Counted from the stretch's first letter, positions 25,678 to 34,352 are shown. The stretch: 64,000 nucleotides of DNA from Defluviitaleaceae bacterium (GCA_009784575.1 WRBK01000008.1:1-64000); one strand, 5' to 3'. The notes: a model not told the origin generated them from the sequence alone. A program made the numbers and translations.

Positions 25678-26250
25678 TCAGAGATGTTCCATCATTTTAA
25701 TTAGAATTTGCTTTAAATTACTGCGCCCGCGTGAGATACGGGATTTTACTGTCCCTAATGGCAGACTGGTTATTTCTGCGATTTCTTCGTATGTCAAGCC
25801 TTGCATATCTCGCAATACAAGCAGGGCGCGGTGTTCATCGGATAGTTTATTTAGCCCTTCGCTAATCATGTTTGCCATTTCTTTGCGCAACAGAGCGGTT
25901 TCGGGGTCGTCATCAGATGGCGACCGCAGGTCGCCGCTACGGGCATCAATGTCGTGTCCATCGTCGAACATGGCATCATAACTCTCGGCTGCCCTGCCTT
26001 TGCGCCTCCTCAGTTCATCCATACATGTATTGTGGGTTATCCTTGCTGACCATGCCTTAAAAAGGTCTATGGATTTGCAGGTGGCAAGATTACGATAAAT
26101 CTTGAGAATGGCTTCCTGCGCCATATCCTTTGTATCCTCGGCATTGCCCATGATGCGCCAAGCTATGTTGTATATTAATTTTTCGTATTGGATGATAAGG
26201 CTCTCGAAGGCTGCCATATCGCCATTTACAGCTTGTCTTAACAAGTCCAT
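25678..26250 (-). CDS. ECF RNA polymerase sigma factor
   Basis: Alternative sigma factor of 190 residues. Region 2 includes YNIAWRIMGNAEDTKDMAQEAI and FKAWSARITHNTCMDELRRRK. Region 4 is HRALLVLRDMQGLTYEEIAEI, then LPLGTVKSRISRGR. The linker between them contains a short palindromic repeat encoding RSGDLRSP. The ATG at 26250 follows AGAGGTG. A membrane anti-sigma candidate lies two genes downstream. The signal and target genes are not visible. Confidence 0.93.
   Translation of the reverse strand: MDLLRQAVNGDMAAFESLIIQYEKLIYNIAWRIMGNAEDTKDMAQEAILKIYRNLATCKSIDLFKAWSARITHNTCMDELRRRKGRAAESYDAMFDDGHDIDARSGDLRSPSDDDPETALLRKEMANMISEGLNKLSDEHRALLVLRDMQGLTYEEIAEITSLPLGTVKSRISRGRSNLKQILIKMMEHL
25919..25943. 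repeat. Short palindromic repeat inside the ECF sigma gene (copy 4)
   Basis: The stem GGCGACC/GGTCGCC with the edge GCTACGGG. On the gene strand it encodes SGDLRSP, in the same frame relative to the palindrome as the copies in the amidotransferase and asnB genes. Confidence 0.7.
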
Positions 26251-26271
26251 AATATACACCTCTAACCATTG

Positions 26272-26592
26272 CTATAAATCACAATCAGCAAAAAATTTCT
26301 CAATATTTGTTTTGAAATCTGCATTTCTATAGCGGAAATTTGTGTCATTGTGAATGCCGCCCTCTATAGTCCAATGAGCCTTGACTTTCGCGCCGCAGTT
26401 ATCAAAGAGAGCTTGCGACATATGGTGCGGAATAAAATTATCATCTGTGCCATTCATTATGTAGGTGGGTATTGTAATATTTTTAACGCGCTTAATTGGT
26501 GCATGTTTCATAAAACTATAGCCCGCAATTACCCTGCACCAAAACTCCATGCCAAGCCCTATAATCTTTGATAAGGGCTTTGGCTTTATCAT
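26272..26592 (-). pseudogene. Alpha/beta hydrolase, C-terminal remnant
   Basis: About 106 codons match the C-terminal third of an alpha/beta hydrolase: PTYIMNGTDDNFIPHHMSQALF (the acid) and EGGIHNDTNF (the histidine). The nucleophile serine and the N-terminal two thirds are missing. No ribosome site precedes the first ATG. Only about 100 bp separate it from the asnB stop codon, too short for the missing part. It is read as a decayed gene. Confidence 0.75.
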
Positions 26593-26696
26593 ATATCATG
26601 CAAGATGACAGCGGTAATTTTTGAACCTTGGCTTGCGTAATACCTTATAAGTTTGAACTTGCTCCTCGCGCTACGTAAAGATATCCTCCTAAATCA

Positions 26697-28523
26697 TTAT
26701 GCCGCAAAAAACTCGCCATACCACATCAAAAACATATACACAGTCCATGCTTTACGGCTATTATCTGCCCTGCCTATTTTATGCGCATTCAGCAAGGCCA
26801 TAAGCTCATTTGTATTAAAAAACTCTTGAGCCGCAGGGCTTTCGAAAGCCGCTTTGACGATATTGTAATAATCATCCTGCTTCAACCACACGCGAATAGG
26901 CACAGGAAAACCGAGCTTGCGCTTTTCTGCCCATTTTGGCGAAAGATGACGTGCGGCAGATTGCCTAAAGGCATATTTTGTGGCTTGTTTGTTCACACGG
27001 TATTTTGTAGGGATGGTTGCTGCTACTTTAAAGACCTCTTTGTCCAAAAATGGCACACGCCCCTCAAGTGAATGCGCCATAGTCATCTTGTCCGCTTTTA
27101 ACAAAATATCGCCTACAAGCCATAGATGCAGGTCTATATACTGCATTTTTGTTATATCATCATAGCCTTTGATTTTGTCATAGTATGGGCACGTGACATC
27201 TTGCATACCAAGCCCTTGAGGCGATTTTAACAGAACATTTCTTTCGCCTTCCGTAAACACCTTAGCATTGCCGATAAACCGCTCCTCAACATCCATAGCG
27301 GCGCGTATCAAGAAGTTCTTGCCTTTAAAATTAGGCATTTTTGAGGCAACGATGCCCAAGAAACGGCGCAAAAAGCGCGGCAAAACACGTATGGGTCGCA
27401 GAGAAAGCGGCTCTTTATAGATATTGTAGCCGCCAAAAAGCTCGTCCGCCCCCTCGCCAGAAAGCACGCCTTTGACATGGTCGCGGGCGGTTTGGCTTAC
27501 GAAATATAAGGCGATGGCGGCGGGGTCTGCCAAAGGTTCGTCCATATGGTATTGAATTTTTGGCAGAGCTTGCCAGTATTCCTCGGTTGTTATTAGCTTA
27601 GAATGATTTATAAGACCCTTTTCCTTTGAAAGTTCGCTGGCATAGTCTATTTCGTTATAGCCTTCATAATCAAAACCTACAGTAAAGGTCTTTTTGCCGT
27701 CAAAGCGCGCGGCAATCAGGCTGGAGTCCACCCCGCTAGAAAGAAATGAACCTATCTCCACATCGCTGACCTGGTGTGCGGCTATAGAATCACCCATAAC
27801 GGCATCGATTTTATCCACAATTTCATTTAGCGGAGCATCTATGGGCTTAAACTCCGCTTGCCAATAACGCTGGATGGCAACTTTGCCATCCATATAGCGC
27901 ATAAAATGCCCTGCTGGGAGCTTGTATACACCCTTAAAGAAAGTCTCGTCTAGTACAGAATATTGGAAAGATAGATATGATGTTAAGGCATCATGGTTTA
28001 TCTGTTTACTAAAAGCGGGGTGGGGCAGAAGTGCCTTTATCTCGGATGCAAAGAGTAATTGGTCGTCAAAAATGCCATAATAAAAAGGCTTTATACCAAA
28101 ATAATCGCGTGCAGCAAAAATAGAGTTGTCGTGGGCATTATGGATAACAAAGGCAAACATGCCGCGCAATTTATTTAGCATATCTTCGCCATACCTAGCG
28201 TAAAGAGCAAGCAGAACTTCGGTATCTGATGTGGTGGAAAAACTATAACCCTCAGCCGCCAACTCCTCGCGCAACTGCATAAAATTGTATATTTCACCGT
28301 TAAAAACTATTGCTAGAGTGCCGTCAGGGCTATGCATTGGCTGTTTGCCGTGCTCCAAATCTAAAAAGGATAGGCGGCGAAAACCGAGAGCGATACTATC
28401 TGTGATGTGGTAGCCTTCCCCATCTGGTCCGCGGTGAGCTATTTTAGATGACATGTTTTGTATTACCTCATTAGCGGGCGAACACAGTTCGCCCCTACGT
28501 GTGTATCCTACAAATCCGCACAT
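26697..28523 (-). CDS. asnB: Asparagine synthetase (glutamine-hydrolysing)
   Basis: Makes asparagine from aspartate, ATP and glutamine, 608 residues. The start must be the ATG at 28523, since processing exposes Cys2 (MCGFVGY), the glutaminase nucleophile; AAGGAG supports it. The glutaminase domain has IAHRGPDGEGYH and FNGEIYNF. The synthetase domain has the PP-loop FLSSGVDSSLIA and VLSGEGADELFGGY. A palindromic repeat encodes the loop TRRGELCSPA just after the N-terminus. It lies 19 bp downstream of trmL and is probably cotranscribed. Confidence 0.95.
   Translation of the reverse strand: MCGFVGYTRRGELCSPANEVIQNMSSKIAHRGPDGEGYHITDSIALGFRRLSFLDLEHGKQPMHSPDGTLAIVFNGEIYNFMQLREELAAEGYSFSTTSDTEVLLALYARYGEDMLNKLRGMFAFVIHNAHDNSIFAARDYFGIKPFYYGIFDDQLLFASEIKALLPHPAFSKQINHDALTSYLSFQYSVLDETFFKGVYKLPAGHFMRYMDGKVAIQRYWQAEFKPIDAPLNEIVDKIDAVMGDSIAAHQVSDVEIGSFLSSGVDSSLIAARFDGKKTFTVGFDYEGYNEIDYASELSKEKGLINHSKLITTEEYWQALPKIQYHMDEPLADPAAIALYFVSQTARDHVKGVLSGEGADELFGGYNIYKEPLSLRPIRVLPRFLRRFLGIVASKMPNFKGKNFLIRAAMDVEERFIGNAKVFTEGERNVLLKSPQGLGMQDVTCPYYDKIKGYDDITKMQYIDLHLWLVGDILLKADKMTMAHSLEGRVPFLDKEVFKVAATIPTKYRVNKQATKYAFRQSAARHLSPKWAEKRKLGFPVPIRVWLKQDDYYNIVKAAFESPAAQEFFNTNELMALLNAHKIGRADNSRKAWTVYMFLMWYGEFFAA
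28476..28500. repeat. Short palindromic repeat inside asnB (copy 5)
   Basis: The stem GGGCGAAC/GTTCGCCC with a 3-base loop and the edge CTACGT. On the gene strand it encodes RGELCSP at residues 10-16 of AsnB, in a loop of variable sequence in this family. Confidence 0.75.
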
Positions 28524-28542
28524 ATTTTTCTCCTTAGTTAAA

Positions 28543-29001
28543 TCATTGAAGTCCTTGAAATCCTGTTTGTCGCAATGCTTCATATAATATTATAGCCACA
28601 GAAACCGATAAATTTAACGACCTTTCCTCGCCTGTCATGGGAATTGTGATGATTCTTTCGGGATAGGCATCTATGATATGTTGTGGCAAGCCCATTGTCT
28701 CGTTGCCGAAGATTATGTAATCATTTGGTTTGTACTGTGCATCTGTATAAAACTTGGCACCTTTGGTTTCTGCTAAGAATATGCGTGCATCTGGATTATT
28801 GGCTAAGAAATTATTGAAATTTGCATATTCATTGGGTGCTAGGCGCGACCAATAATCCAGCCCGCTGCGCTTTAGCGATTTTTCATCCAAGTGAAAACCA
28901 AAGGGATGTATGAGATGTAGCTTTGAGCCTGTAATAAGGCATGTGCGCCCTATTGCGCCTGTGTTGTGGGGTATTTCTGGTTCGTGTAAAACAATATTCA
29001 T
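28543..29001 (-). CDS. trmL: tRNA (cytidine/uridine-34-2'-O)-methyltransferase
   Basis: SPOUT-fold methyltransferase of the TrmL/YibK type, 152 residues, modifying the wobble base of some leucine tRNAs. The motifs are LHEPEIPHNTGAIGRTC at the N-terminus, IIFGNETMGLP and PMTGEERSLNLSVSVAI forming the knot. AAGGTG precedes the ATG. A strong promoter (TTGACA, 17 bp, TATGAT) lies just upstream and probably also serves asnB. Confidence 0.93.
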   Translation of the reverse strand: MNIVLHEPEIPHNTGAIGRTCLITGSKLHLIHPFGFHLDEKSLKRSGLDYWSRLAPNEYANFNNFLANNPDARIFLAETKGAKFYTDAQYKPNDYIIFGNETMGLPQHIIDAYPERIITIPMTGEERSLNLSVSVAIILYEALRQTGFQGLQ

Positions 29002-29019
29002 ATATAATCACCTTTTACT

Positions 29020-29048
29020 ATCATACAAAATTTGGACGGGATTGTCAA
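29020..29048 (-). promoter_or_regulatory. Promoter of trmL-asnB
   Basis: On the minus strand: TTGACA, a 17-bp spacer and TATGAT, 18 bp before the trmL start codon. Confidence 0.75.
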
Positions 29049-29096
29049 AGCCTAAAAAGATAACAATAGACAAAAAGGAACGAAGGAGAGAATGAA

Positions 29097-30263
29097 ATGA
29101 AAATAAAGAGGATTGCGGCGATATGCTGTGCTATGATATTTTTTGTGCCGAATGTGGCTATGGCGCAGGAGGGTAAGGGACTTGCGCTGACTATAGATGC
29201 CAAGTCGGCTGTAATAATGGAGGCATCTAGCGGCGAAATTATTTTCAATCAAAATGGTGATGAACGGCGTGCGCCAGCGTCTGTTACAAAAGTTATGACT
29301 ATGCTGCTTATATATGAAGCGATAGAGCAAAATCGTATAGCTTGGGATGATATTGTGACCGTTAGCGAGTATGCGGCTAGCATGGGCGGCAGTCAAGTAT
29401 ATCTTGAGGTGGGTGAGCAGCAAAGTGTGCGTGATTTATTAAAGTCTGTCGTGATTGCATCAGCTAACGACGGGGCTGTGGCTCTTGCGGAATTTGTGAG
29501 CGGCAGCGAGGAAAGCTTTGTGGATTTGATGAATAAAAAGGCTCGTATGCTGGGCATGGAAAATACCAGTTTTCGCAATGCTTGCGGACTAGATGCGGAT
29601 GGGCATTTTACCACGGCAAAGGATATTGCTATAATGTCTCGTGAGCTTATTACAAAATACCCGCATGTGGAGGAATTTGCAACTACATGGATGGATAGCA
29701 TTATTCACAAAACAAATCGCGGTGAAGAAGAATTTGGATTGACAAATACAAATAAATTGGTGAAATGGTATAACGGCACGACTGGGCTAAAAACAGGCAG
29801 TACAGGTGAGGCCATGTACTGCCTATCGGCAACGGCAAAGCGTGGAGATATGGAGTTGATAGCCGTTGTGCTTGGTGCGCCAAACCCAACTACGCGCTTT
29901 CAAGAGGCTATGAAAATGCTTGACTATGGATATGCAAATTATAAAGTGGTAAAAGGTGAGCTGCCTGGCACTGTGGTTGGCAATATACCTGTTGCCAAAG
30001 GTAAAGAGGCCGAGGTGGCTGTGATGGTTGAAAGCCTTGTTAGTGACGTAACGGAAAAAGGCAGCAATGTGGAGCTTGATGGACAAATAATTATAAATGA
30101 AACTGTGGCAGCACCTGTGGAGGCGGGAATGCCTGTGGGCGAGATTGTTTACACATACGAAGGTGAGGAGATTGGGCGTAGCGCACTTATAACAGAAGAA
30201 GGTGTTGAGCGTGCGGGCTTTACGGACATGGTAGGGCGGATTTTGTATATATGGTTTAAATAG
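29097..30263 (+). CDS. D-alanyl-D-alanine carboxypeptidase (PBP5/DacF-like)
   Basis: Low-molecular-weight penicillin-binding protein that trims the terminal D-Ala of peptidoglycan, 388 residues. It has a signal peptide (cleavage near residue 23). The active-site motifs are SVTK at S62, SAN at 122-124 and KTG at 232-234. A C-terminal beta domain (PBP5_C-like) and a short amphipathic tail follow. AAGGAGAG precedes the ATG. It could be DacF or DacB of sporulation, or the vegetative DacA; the sequence does not decide. Confidence 0.93.
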   Translation: MKIKRIAAICCAMIFFVPNVAMAQEGKGLALTIDAKSAVIMEASSGEIIFNQNGDERRAPASVTKVMTMLLIYEAIEQNRIAWDDIVTVSEYAASMGGSQVYLEVGEQQSVRDLLKSVVIASANDGAVALAEFVSGSEESFVDLMNKKARMLGMENTSFRNACGLDADGHFTTAKDIAIMSRELITKYPHVEEFATTWMDSIIHKTNRGEEEFGLTNTNKLVKWYNGTTGLKTGSTGEAMYCLSATAKRGDMELIAVVLGAPNPTTRFQEAMKMLDYGYANYKVVKGELPGTVVGNIPVAKGKEAEVAVMVESLVSDVTEKGSNVELDGQIIINETVAAPVEAGMPVGEIVYTYEGEEIGRSALITEEGVERAGFTDMVGRILYIWFK

Positions 30264-30270
30264 AACTATG

Positions 30271-30427
30271 GGATTGTCACTCAATAAACTTTCGATTTTC
30301 CTTGTATTTTTTGCACGGACACTGTGTCGGCTTATGCTTGCGTGCCTTTAGGCACGCGGCGCATTTAGCTTTCTTGTTTCCGCACAAAATCCTATAAAAA
30401 ATTCTGAAGTTTATTTTCGGACAATCT
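30271..30427. mobile_element. MITE-like element with imperfect terminal inverted repeats
   Basis: The ends are complementary over about 20 bp: GATTGTC plus AATAAACTT on the left, AAGTTTATT plus GACAATC on the right, with four mismatched bases between the blocks. Inside lies a GCGTGCC/GGCACGC hairpin at 30340-30357. On the minus strand a cysteine/lysine-rich 69-codon frame crosses the element, but it has no start codon. No transposase is present. It lies between the carboxypeptidase and the Na/Pi transporter. Confidence 0.55.
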
Positions 30428-30437
30428 CTATCCTTTG

Positions 30438-30480
30438 GTGGCGGTGCATAATTTTTTGTGCCGCCACTGATAATTTTTGT
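30438..30480 (+). terminator. Intrinsic terminator upstream of the Na/Pi transporter
   Basis: The stem GTGGCGG/CCGCCAC is followed by TGATAATTTTTG. It would stop transcription from the carboxypeptidase gene. Confidence 0.7.
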
Positions 30481-30560
30481 CGATTCTTAGTCTTGATTTG
30501 CTTGGATAATTCTGTTATACTGACTATTTGATAGCAAATATAATTTAAAATGGAGAGAAT

Positions 30561-32183
30561 ATGAGTACATTAGTGGAAAGCATAGTTTTGGTTGCAGGTG
30601 GCTTAGGGTTATTTTTATTTGGTATGAAAATGATGTCGGGTGGTCTGCAAGATATAGCAGGAAATAGGCTACAGAGCATCTTGCAAAAGGCAACGTCTAA
30701 TAGAATTTTGGCTGTTATGGTAGGTATAGCGGCTACCATTGCGCTTAATAGTTCCACGGCATCCACTGTTATGACAGTTAGCTTTGTTAATTCTGGGCTA
30801 ATGAATCTTACACAAGCCATTGGTATTATTATGGGTGCAAACTTGGGTACAACCCTTAGTGCGCAGCTCGTTGCCTTCAGAATAGATGCTTTTGCACCTG
30901 CATTTATTTTTGTAGGCATTGTGCTTCATATGTTTTTTAAGAAAAAAAGCATCAAAAATGTAGGCTATGTAATACTTGGCTTTGGTATTTTGTTCTTTGG
31001 TATTACAACCATGGGTGGCCCGCTTAGGCAACTGGGAAATCTTCCTGCTTTTAACGAAATGCTGGTAGCCTTCCAAAACCCATTTTTGGCACTTTTGGCT
31101 GGCTTTGTATTTACGGCCGCCGTGCAAAGCTCAACAGCGGCAACGGGTATTTTGGTTGCCATGTACATAAGCGGTGTGCCTATTCCGTTTGAAACAGGCG
31201 CGTTTATTATTTTGGGTACAAATATAGGTACAAGCATAACTACGTTAATAGCATCTATACCAGCAAACAGAGCCAGTAAACGCGCTGCGCTATTCCATAT
31301 TACCTTTGACATTATTGGTAGCATTGTGTTTGGTACGCTGATATTCTTTGTGCCGCCTATTTTGGGCTGGTTTGAGATGACATGGGCAGAACCAGCACGT
31401 CAAATAGCTATGTTCCATACATTGTATAACACGGCGACATTGCTGATGCTATTACCTTTTGCTAACTATTTGGCAAAGCTGATGGAGAGGGTTATACCTA
31501 TCATGCCATCTGAAGTAAGGGATGCGACATATGAGAAAAAGCTGATATTCATAGACAAAAAACTAGCGCAAACGCCACCGATAGCTGTACTTAATGCGCA
31601 TCTTGAGATATGCCGCATGGGAAGAATTGCCAATGATAATTTGGAACTAGCACTGGATGCCTTCTTTGGAAAGGATTTAGAAAAAGCAAATAGGGTTTTT
31701 GAAAACGAAGACATTGTAAATTATCTTAACCAAGAAATATCCTCCAAGCTAGTGTGGATAAATAAAATGTCACTATCTAGCGCGGAGGCGGGGAAGATAG
31801 GGAATATGTTTAAGACACTCTCTGATATAGAAAGAATAGGTGACCATGCGGAAAATATAGCGGAATATGCGATAGCCATGAGAGAAAATGGTCTGACATT
31901 TACAGAGGACGCGATAAATGAGATAAAAACATTGGGAAGTACGACTATCAAACTCGCCAACAAAGCCTTAGATGCATTTGAAAATCAAGACAGTTCAAAT
32001 GGAGCAAAAATTAAAGAGCTAGAGGAAGAAGTGGACAGGCTAACAAAGGAGTTTGCTGAAAGCCACCTAGACCGTCTGAAGACAGAAAACTGTGACCCTG
32101 AAAGCGGTGTGATTTTTACAGATATGATAATAGACCTTGAAAGATGCGGCGACCATGCTTATAATATTGCGACGTCGGTATAA
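30561..32183 (+). CDS. Na/phosphate cotransporter family protein with PhoU domain
   Basis: Sodium-dependent phosphate transporter of the NptA/YjbB type, 540 residues. Two Na/Pi repeats in the first 310 residues carry the signature stretches ALNSSTASTVMTVSF and AAVQSSTAATGILVAM, followed by LGTNIGTSITTLIA. The C-terminal 200 residues form PhoU-like helical bundles (RIGDHAENIAEYAI, DLERCGDHAYNIA), which may sense metal or phosphate. The start follows GGAGAG. A terminator follows. Confidence 0.93.
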   Translation: MSTLVESIVLVAGGLGLFLFGMKMMSGGLQDIAGNRLQSILQKATSNRILAVMVGIAATIALNSSTASTVMTVSFVNSGLMNLTQAIGIIMGANLGTTLSAQLVAFRIDAFAPAFIFVGIVLHMFFKKKSIKNVGYVILGFGILFFGITTMGGPLRQLGNLPAFNEMLVAFQNPFLALLAGFVFTAAVQSSTAATGILVAMYISGVPIPFETGAFIILGTNIGTSITTLIASIPANRASKRAALFHITFDIIGSIVFGTLIFFVPPILGWFEMTWAEPARQIAMFHTLYNTATLLMLLPFANYLAKLMERVIPIMPSEVRDATYEKKLIFIDKKLAQTPPIAVLNAHLEICRMGRIANDNLELALDAFFGKDLEKANRVFENEDIVNYLNQEISSKLVWINKMSLSSAEAGKIGNMFKTLSDIERIGDHAENIAEYAIAMRENGLTFTEDAINEIKTLGSTTIKLANKALDAFENQDSSNGAKIKELEEEVDRLTKEFAESHLDRLKTENCDPESGVIFTDMIIDLERCGDHAYNIATSV

Positions 32184-32218
32184 AGTTAAATTAGTTTTCA
32201 AAGGCAAATATTGCGTTC

Positions 32219-32247
32219 AAAGTCGCCGCGCAGGCGGCTTTTGTTTT
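32219..32247 (+). terminator. Intrinsic terminator of the Na/Pi transporter
   Basis: The hairpin GTCGCC-GCGCA-GGCGGC is followed by TTTTGTTTT. Confidence 0.85.
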
Positions 32248-32261
32248 GGTATGAAAATTGC

Positions 32262-32290
32262 TTGATGTATACACTTTATAATGTTATAAT
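32262..32290 (+). promoter_or_regulatory. Promoter of the glycerol-1-phosphate dehydrogenase gene
   Basis: TTGATG, a 17-bp spacer and a perfect TATAAT. The -10 box ends 6 bp before the ATG, so the predicted start of transcription falls on the start codon itself. Confidence 0.75.
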
Positions 32291-32296
32291 ATTTTC

Positions 32297-33586
32297 ATGG
32301 ACATAAAGAATATCGTAAAAAAACTAAATAATTGCAATTGTGGTCGACATCATACTATCGGCGAAATGCATATAGAAATTGGTACGAGCCTGTTACCAAA
32401 AACTGCTCAGATTTTGCGAGTGGCTGGTTTTCCACACAAGCTTTTGGTTGTTGCGGACAAAAACACACTTGCGGCTTCCGATTACATCATGAATGTCTTG
32501 ATGGAGGGCGGATTTGAATGTACACTAAAACTCTATGATGATTTGCGCGTGGCGGATATGCGCGACGTAGATGACTTGACTGCCCTTGCGCATGATATAG
32601 GCGTGCAGGGTGTGCTATCTATTGGTAGCGGCTCTCTCAATGATATCTGTAGGCTTGCATCTTTTAAGGCGAACATACCTTTTGCTATTTTTGCTACAGC
32701 CCCTTCTATGGATGGCTTTGCATCCAATTCTGCGCCAATTACAGAAAATAATTTTAAGAGGTCTATATTGTGTCATGCACCTGTTGCCATTATTGGTGAC
32801 ACTGACATACTAACCAAAGCACCCGCCATACTGAAATCTGCGGGCTTTGGCGATATGATAGCAAAATACATAGCAATTGTGGACTGGAAAATTGCACATA
32901 TAACTATAGGTGAATATTTTTGCCCAAATATTGCGGCAATTACTAAACAGGCTCTGGACAAAGTAGTAGACTTAGCTGATAACATGAATACTGATAGCCC
33001 TGCCGCTGCCGCTGCACTTATGGAGGGTCTCGTGCTTTCTGGATTGGCTATGACATTGTCCAATGCTACACGTCCTGCATCTGGTGCGGAACATATCGTT
33101 TCACATTTTTGGGAGATTATGAAACTACGGGCGCGAAAGCCATCTGATTTTCATGGTCGCAAAATTGCTGTGGCTACACTGCTTATTTCACGGCTTTATC
33201 ATACATTGGCTGATATCTCACCGAAATTTGGTGAGGATGATACGGACTGGGGTCTTGTATATGCCGCATATGGCAAGGCTTTTAGAAGAGAAATTGAAGA
33301 TATGAACAATCCTACGATCACAGAGCAAATTTCGCCGAAAATCTTAGAGGATAATTGGCACAAAATACGCACCATAATAAAAGAAGAGCTGCCAACGCCT
33401 GATGTCTTAAAAGGGCTAATGAAAAAGGCGGGCGGTGCCACAACCATAGATGAGATAGATGTAGACCCTGTGCTTGCCGTTGCCGCATTGAGCTTTCATC
33501 CCTATATGCGTCATCGTATAAATTTGACACGACTGATACCAATGTTGAGGGTGAATGTGGATTATGAAAGTATGATCATGAGGTGA
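32297..33586 (+). CDS. egsA: sn-glycerol-1-phosphate dehydrogenase
   Basis: NAD(P)-dependent enzyme of the AraM/EgsA group reducing dihydroxyacetone phosphate to glycerol-1-phosphate, 429 residues. The motifs are LSIGSGSLNDICRLASF, APSMDGFASNSAPIT and a metal-binding ASGAEHIVSHFWE. In Bacillota this makes precursors of unusual ether or phosphoglycolipids. There is no ribosome site before the ATG, and the promoter suggests a leaderless mRNA. It overlaps or abuts the alkyltransferase-like gene. Confidence 0.9.
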   Translation: MDIKNIVKKLNNCNCGRHHTIGEMHIEIGTSLLPKTAQILRVAGFPHKLLVVADKNTLAASDYIMNVLMEGGFECTLKLYDDLRVADMRDVDDLTALAHDIGVQGVLSIGSGSLNDICRLASFKANIPFAIFATAPSMDGFASNSAPITENNFKRSILCHAPVAIIGDTDILTKAPAILKSAGFGDMIAKYIAIVDWKIAHITIGEYFCPNIAAITKQALDKVVDLADNMNTDSPAAAAALMEGLVLSGLAMTLSNATRPASGAEHIVSHFWEIMKLRARKPSDFHGRKIAVATLLISRLYHTLADISPKFGEDDTDWGLVYAAYGKAFRREIEDMNNPTITEQISPKILEDNWHKIRTIIKEELPTPDVLKGLMKKAGGATTIDEIDVDPVLAVAALSFHPYMRHRINLTRLIPMLRVNVDYESMIMR

Positions 33587-33594
33587 CTTTTGGA

Positions 33595-33882
33595 ATGACT
33601 CCATTTTTTGAGCAAGTATATGAAATAGTAGAAAAAATCCCTCGTGGTAGGGTTATTTCTTATGGGCAAATAGCCCATAAGCTTGGTCGTCCAAATGGCG
33701 CACGTGCGGTGGGGTGGGCCATGCGCTATTGCCCAGAGCATCTGCCGTGGCAACGAGTGGTAAAAGCTGATGGCTCCGTTACAGGTGGTGAATATGCCGA
33801 ATTGCGCAGACAATTGCTGGAGGGTGAGGGCGTGGTATTTCTGCCTGATGGGCGTGTGGATATGAAAATGCATAATATATAA
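33595..33882 (+). CDS. Alkyltransferase-like (ATL) DNA-binding protein
   Basis: A 95-residue relative of O6-alkylguanine-DNA alkyltransferase. The active-site PCHR motif is replaced by PWQRV (residues 51-55), so the reactive cysteine is missing. The rest of the fold is present: IPRGRVISYGQIAHKLG and RAVGWAM. ATL proteins bind O6-alkylguanine and recruit nucleotide excision repair rather than repairing it themselves. The ATG at 33595 is preferred, with GAGGTG nine bases upstream; a GTG at 33583 overlaps the preceding stop. It is probably cotranscribed with egsA. Confidence 0.9.
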   Translation: MTPFFEQVYEIVEKIPRGRVISYGQIAHKLGRPNGARAVGWAMRYCPEHLPWQRVVKADGSVTGGEYAELRRQLLEGEGVVFLPDGRVDMKMHNI

Positions 33883-33911
33883 AAGCGATGGGAATATGTT
33901 GATGCCCCAAG

Positions 33912-34280
33912 TTAAACCGCTGTTTTGCTGGCAAAATTTACATCATAATACCTGTCGACATATTTCGTAGAATGACCTGTAATCCTCCCGTCGGTTGGCT
34001 TTATTCTTAGCAAGTAGGTATTCAGGTCACTTTCGTCAACATGTCCGTTGGTATGCCGTGCGACAAATACTTCACGCAATTTCCTCATTGTTTTGACATT
34101 GCTTTCGCTCAGAATACAACCTAGATTTTCACCAATGACATGTCCAGCAAACCGTTCGCCGCAAATAGCAATCTCAGGATTCGCGGCGATTTGCTTCATT
34201 TTGTTTAATAATGTATATGTACCCACATAAAATGCTCCATCTTCTTAGTAGCTGTCTACAGTGCATACATAAATATTCAC
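33912..34280 (-). pseudogene. Pyridoxamine 5'-phosphate oxidase-like protein, broken
   Basis: The sequence from about 34238 to 33912 matches the C-terminal two thirds of a flavin-binding split-barrel protein (KMKQIAANPEIAICG, NGHVDESDLNTYLLRIKPTDG). A GGAGGAG site and a GTG at 34280 open the same frame, but a TAA at 34245-34247 interrupts it after 11 codons. The usual N-terminal strand region is also mostly missing. It is read as decayed. Confidence 0.65.
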
Positions 34281-34352
34281 AATAATCTCCTCCAGCTTTT
34301 TTTCTTTCCAAACGGAATCTATAACTTCATATATGCGATTCCAAATGAATCC

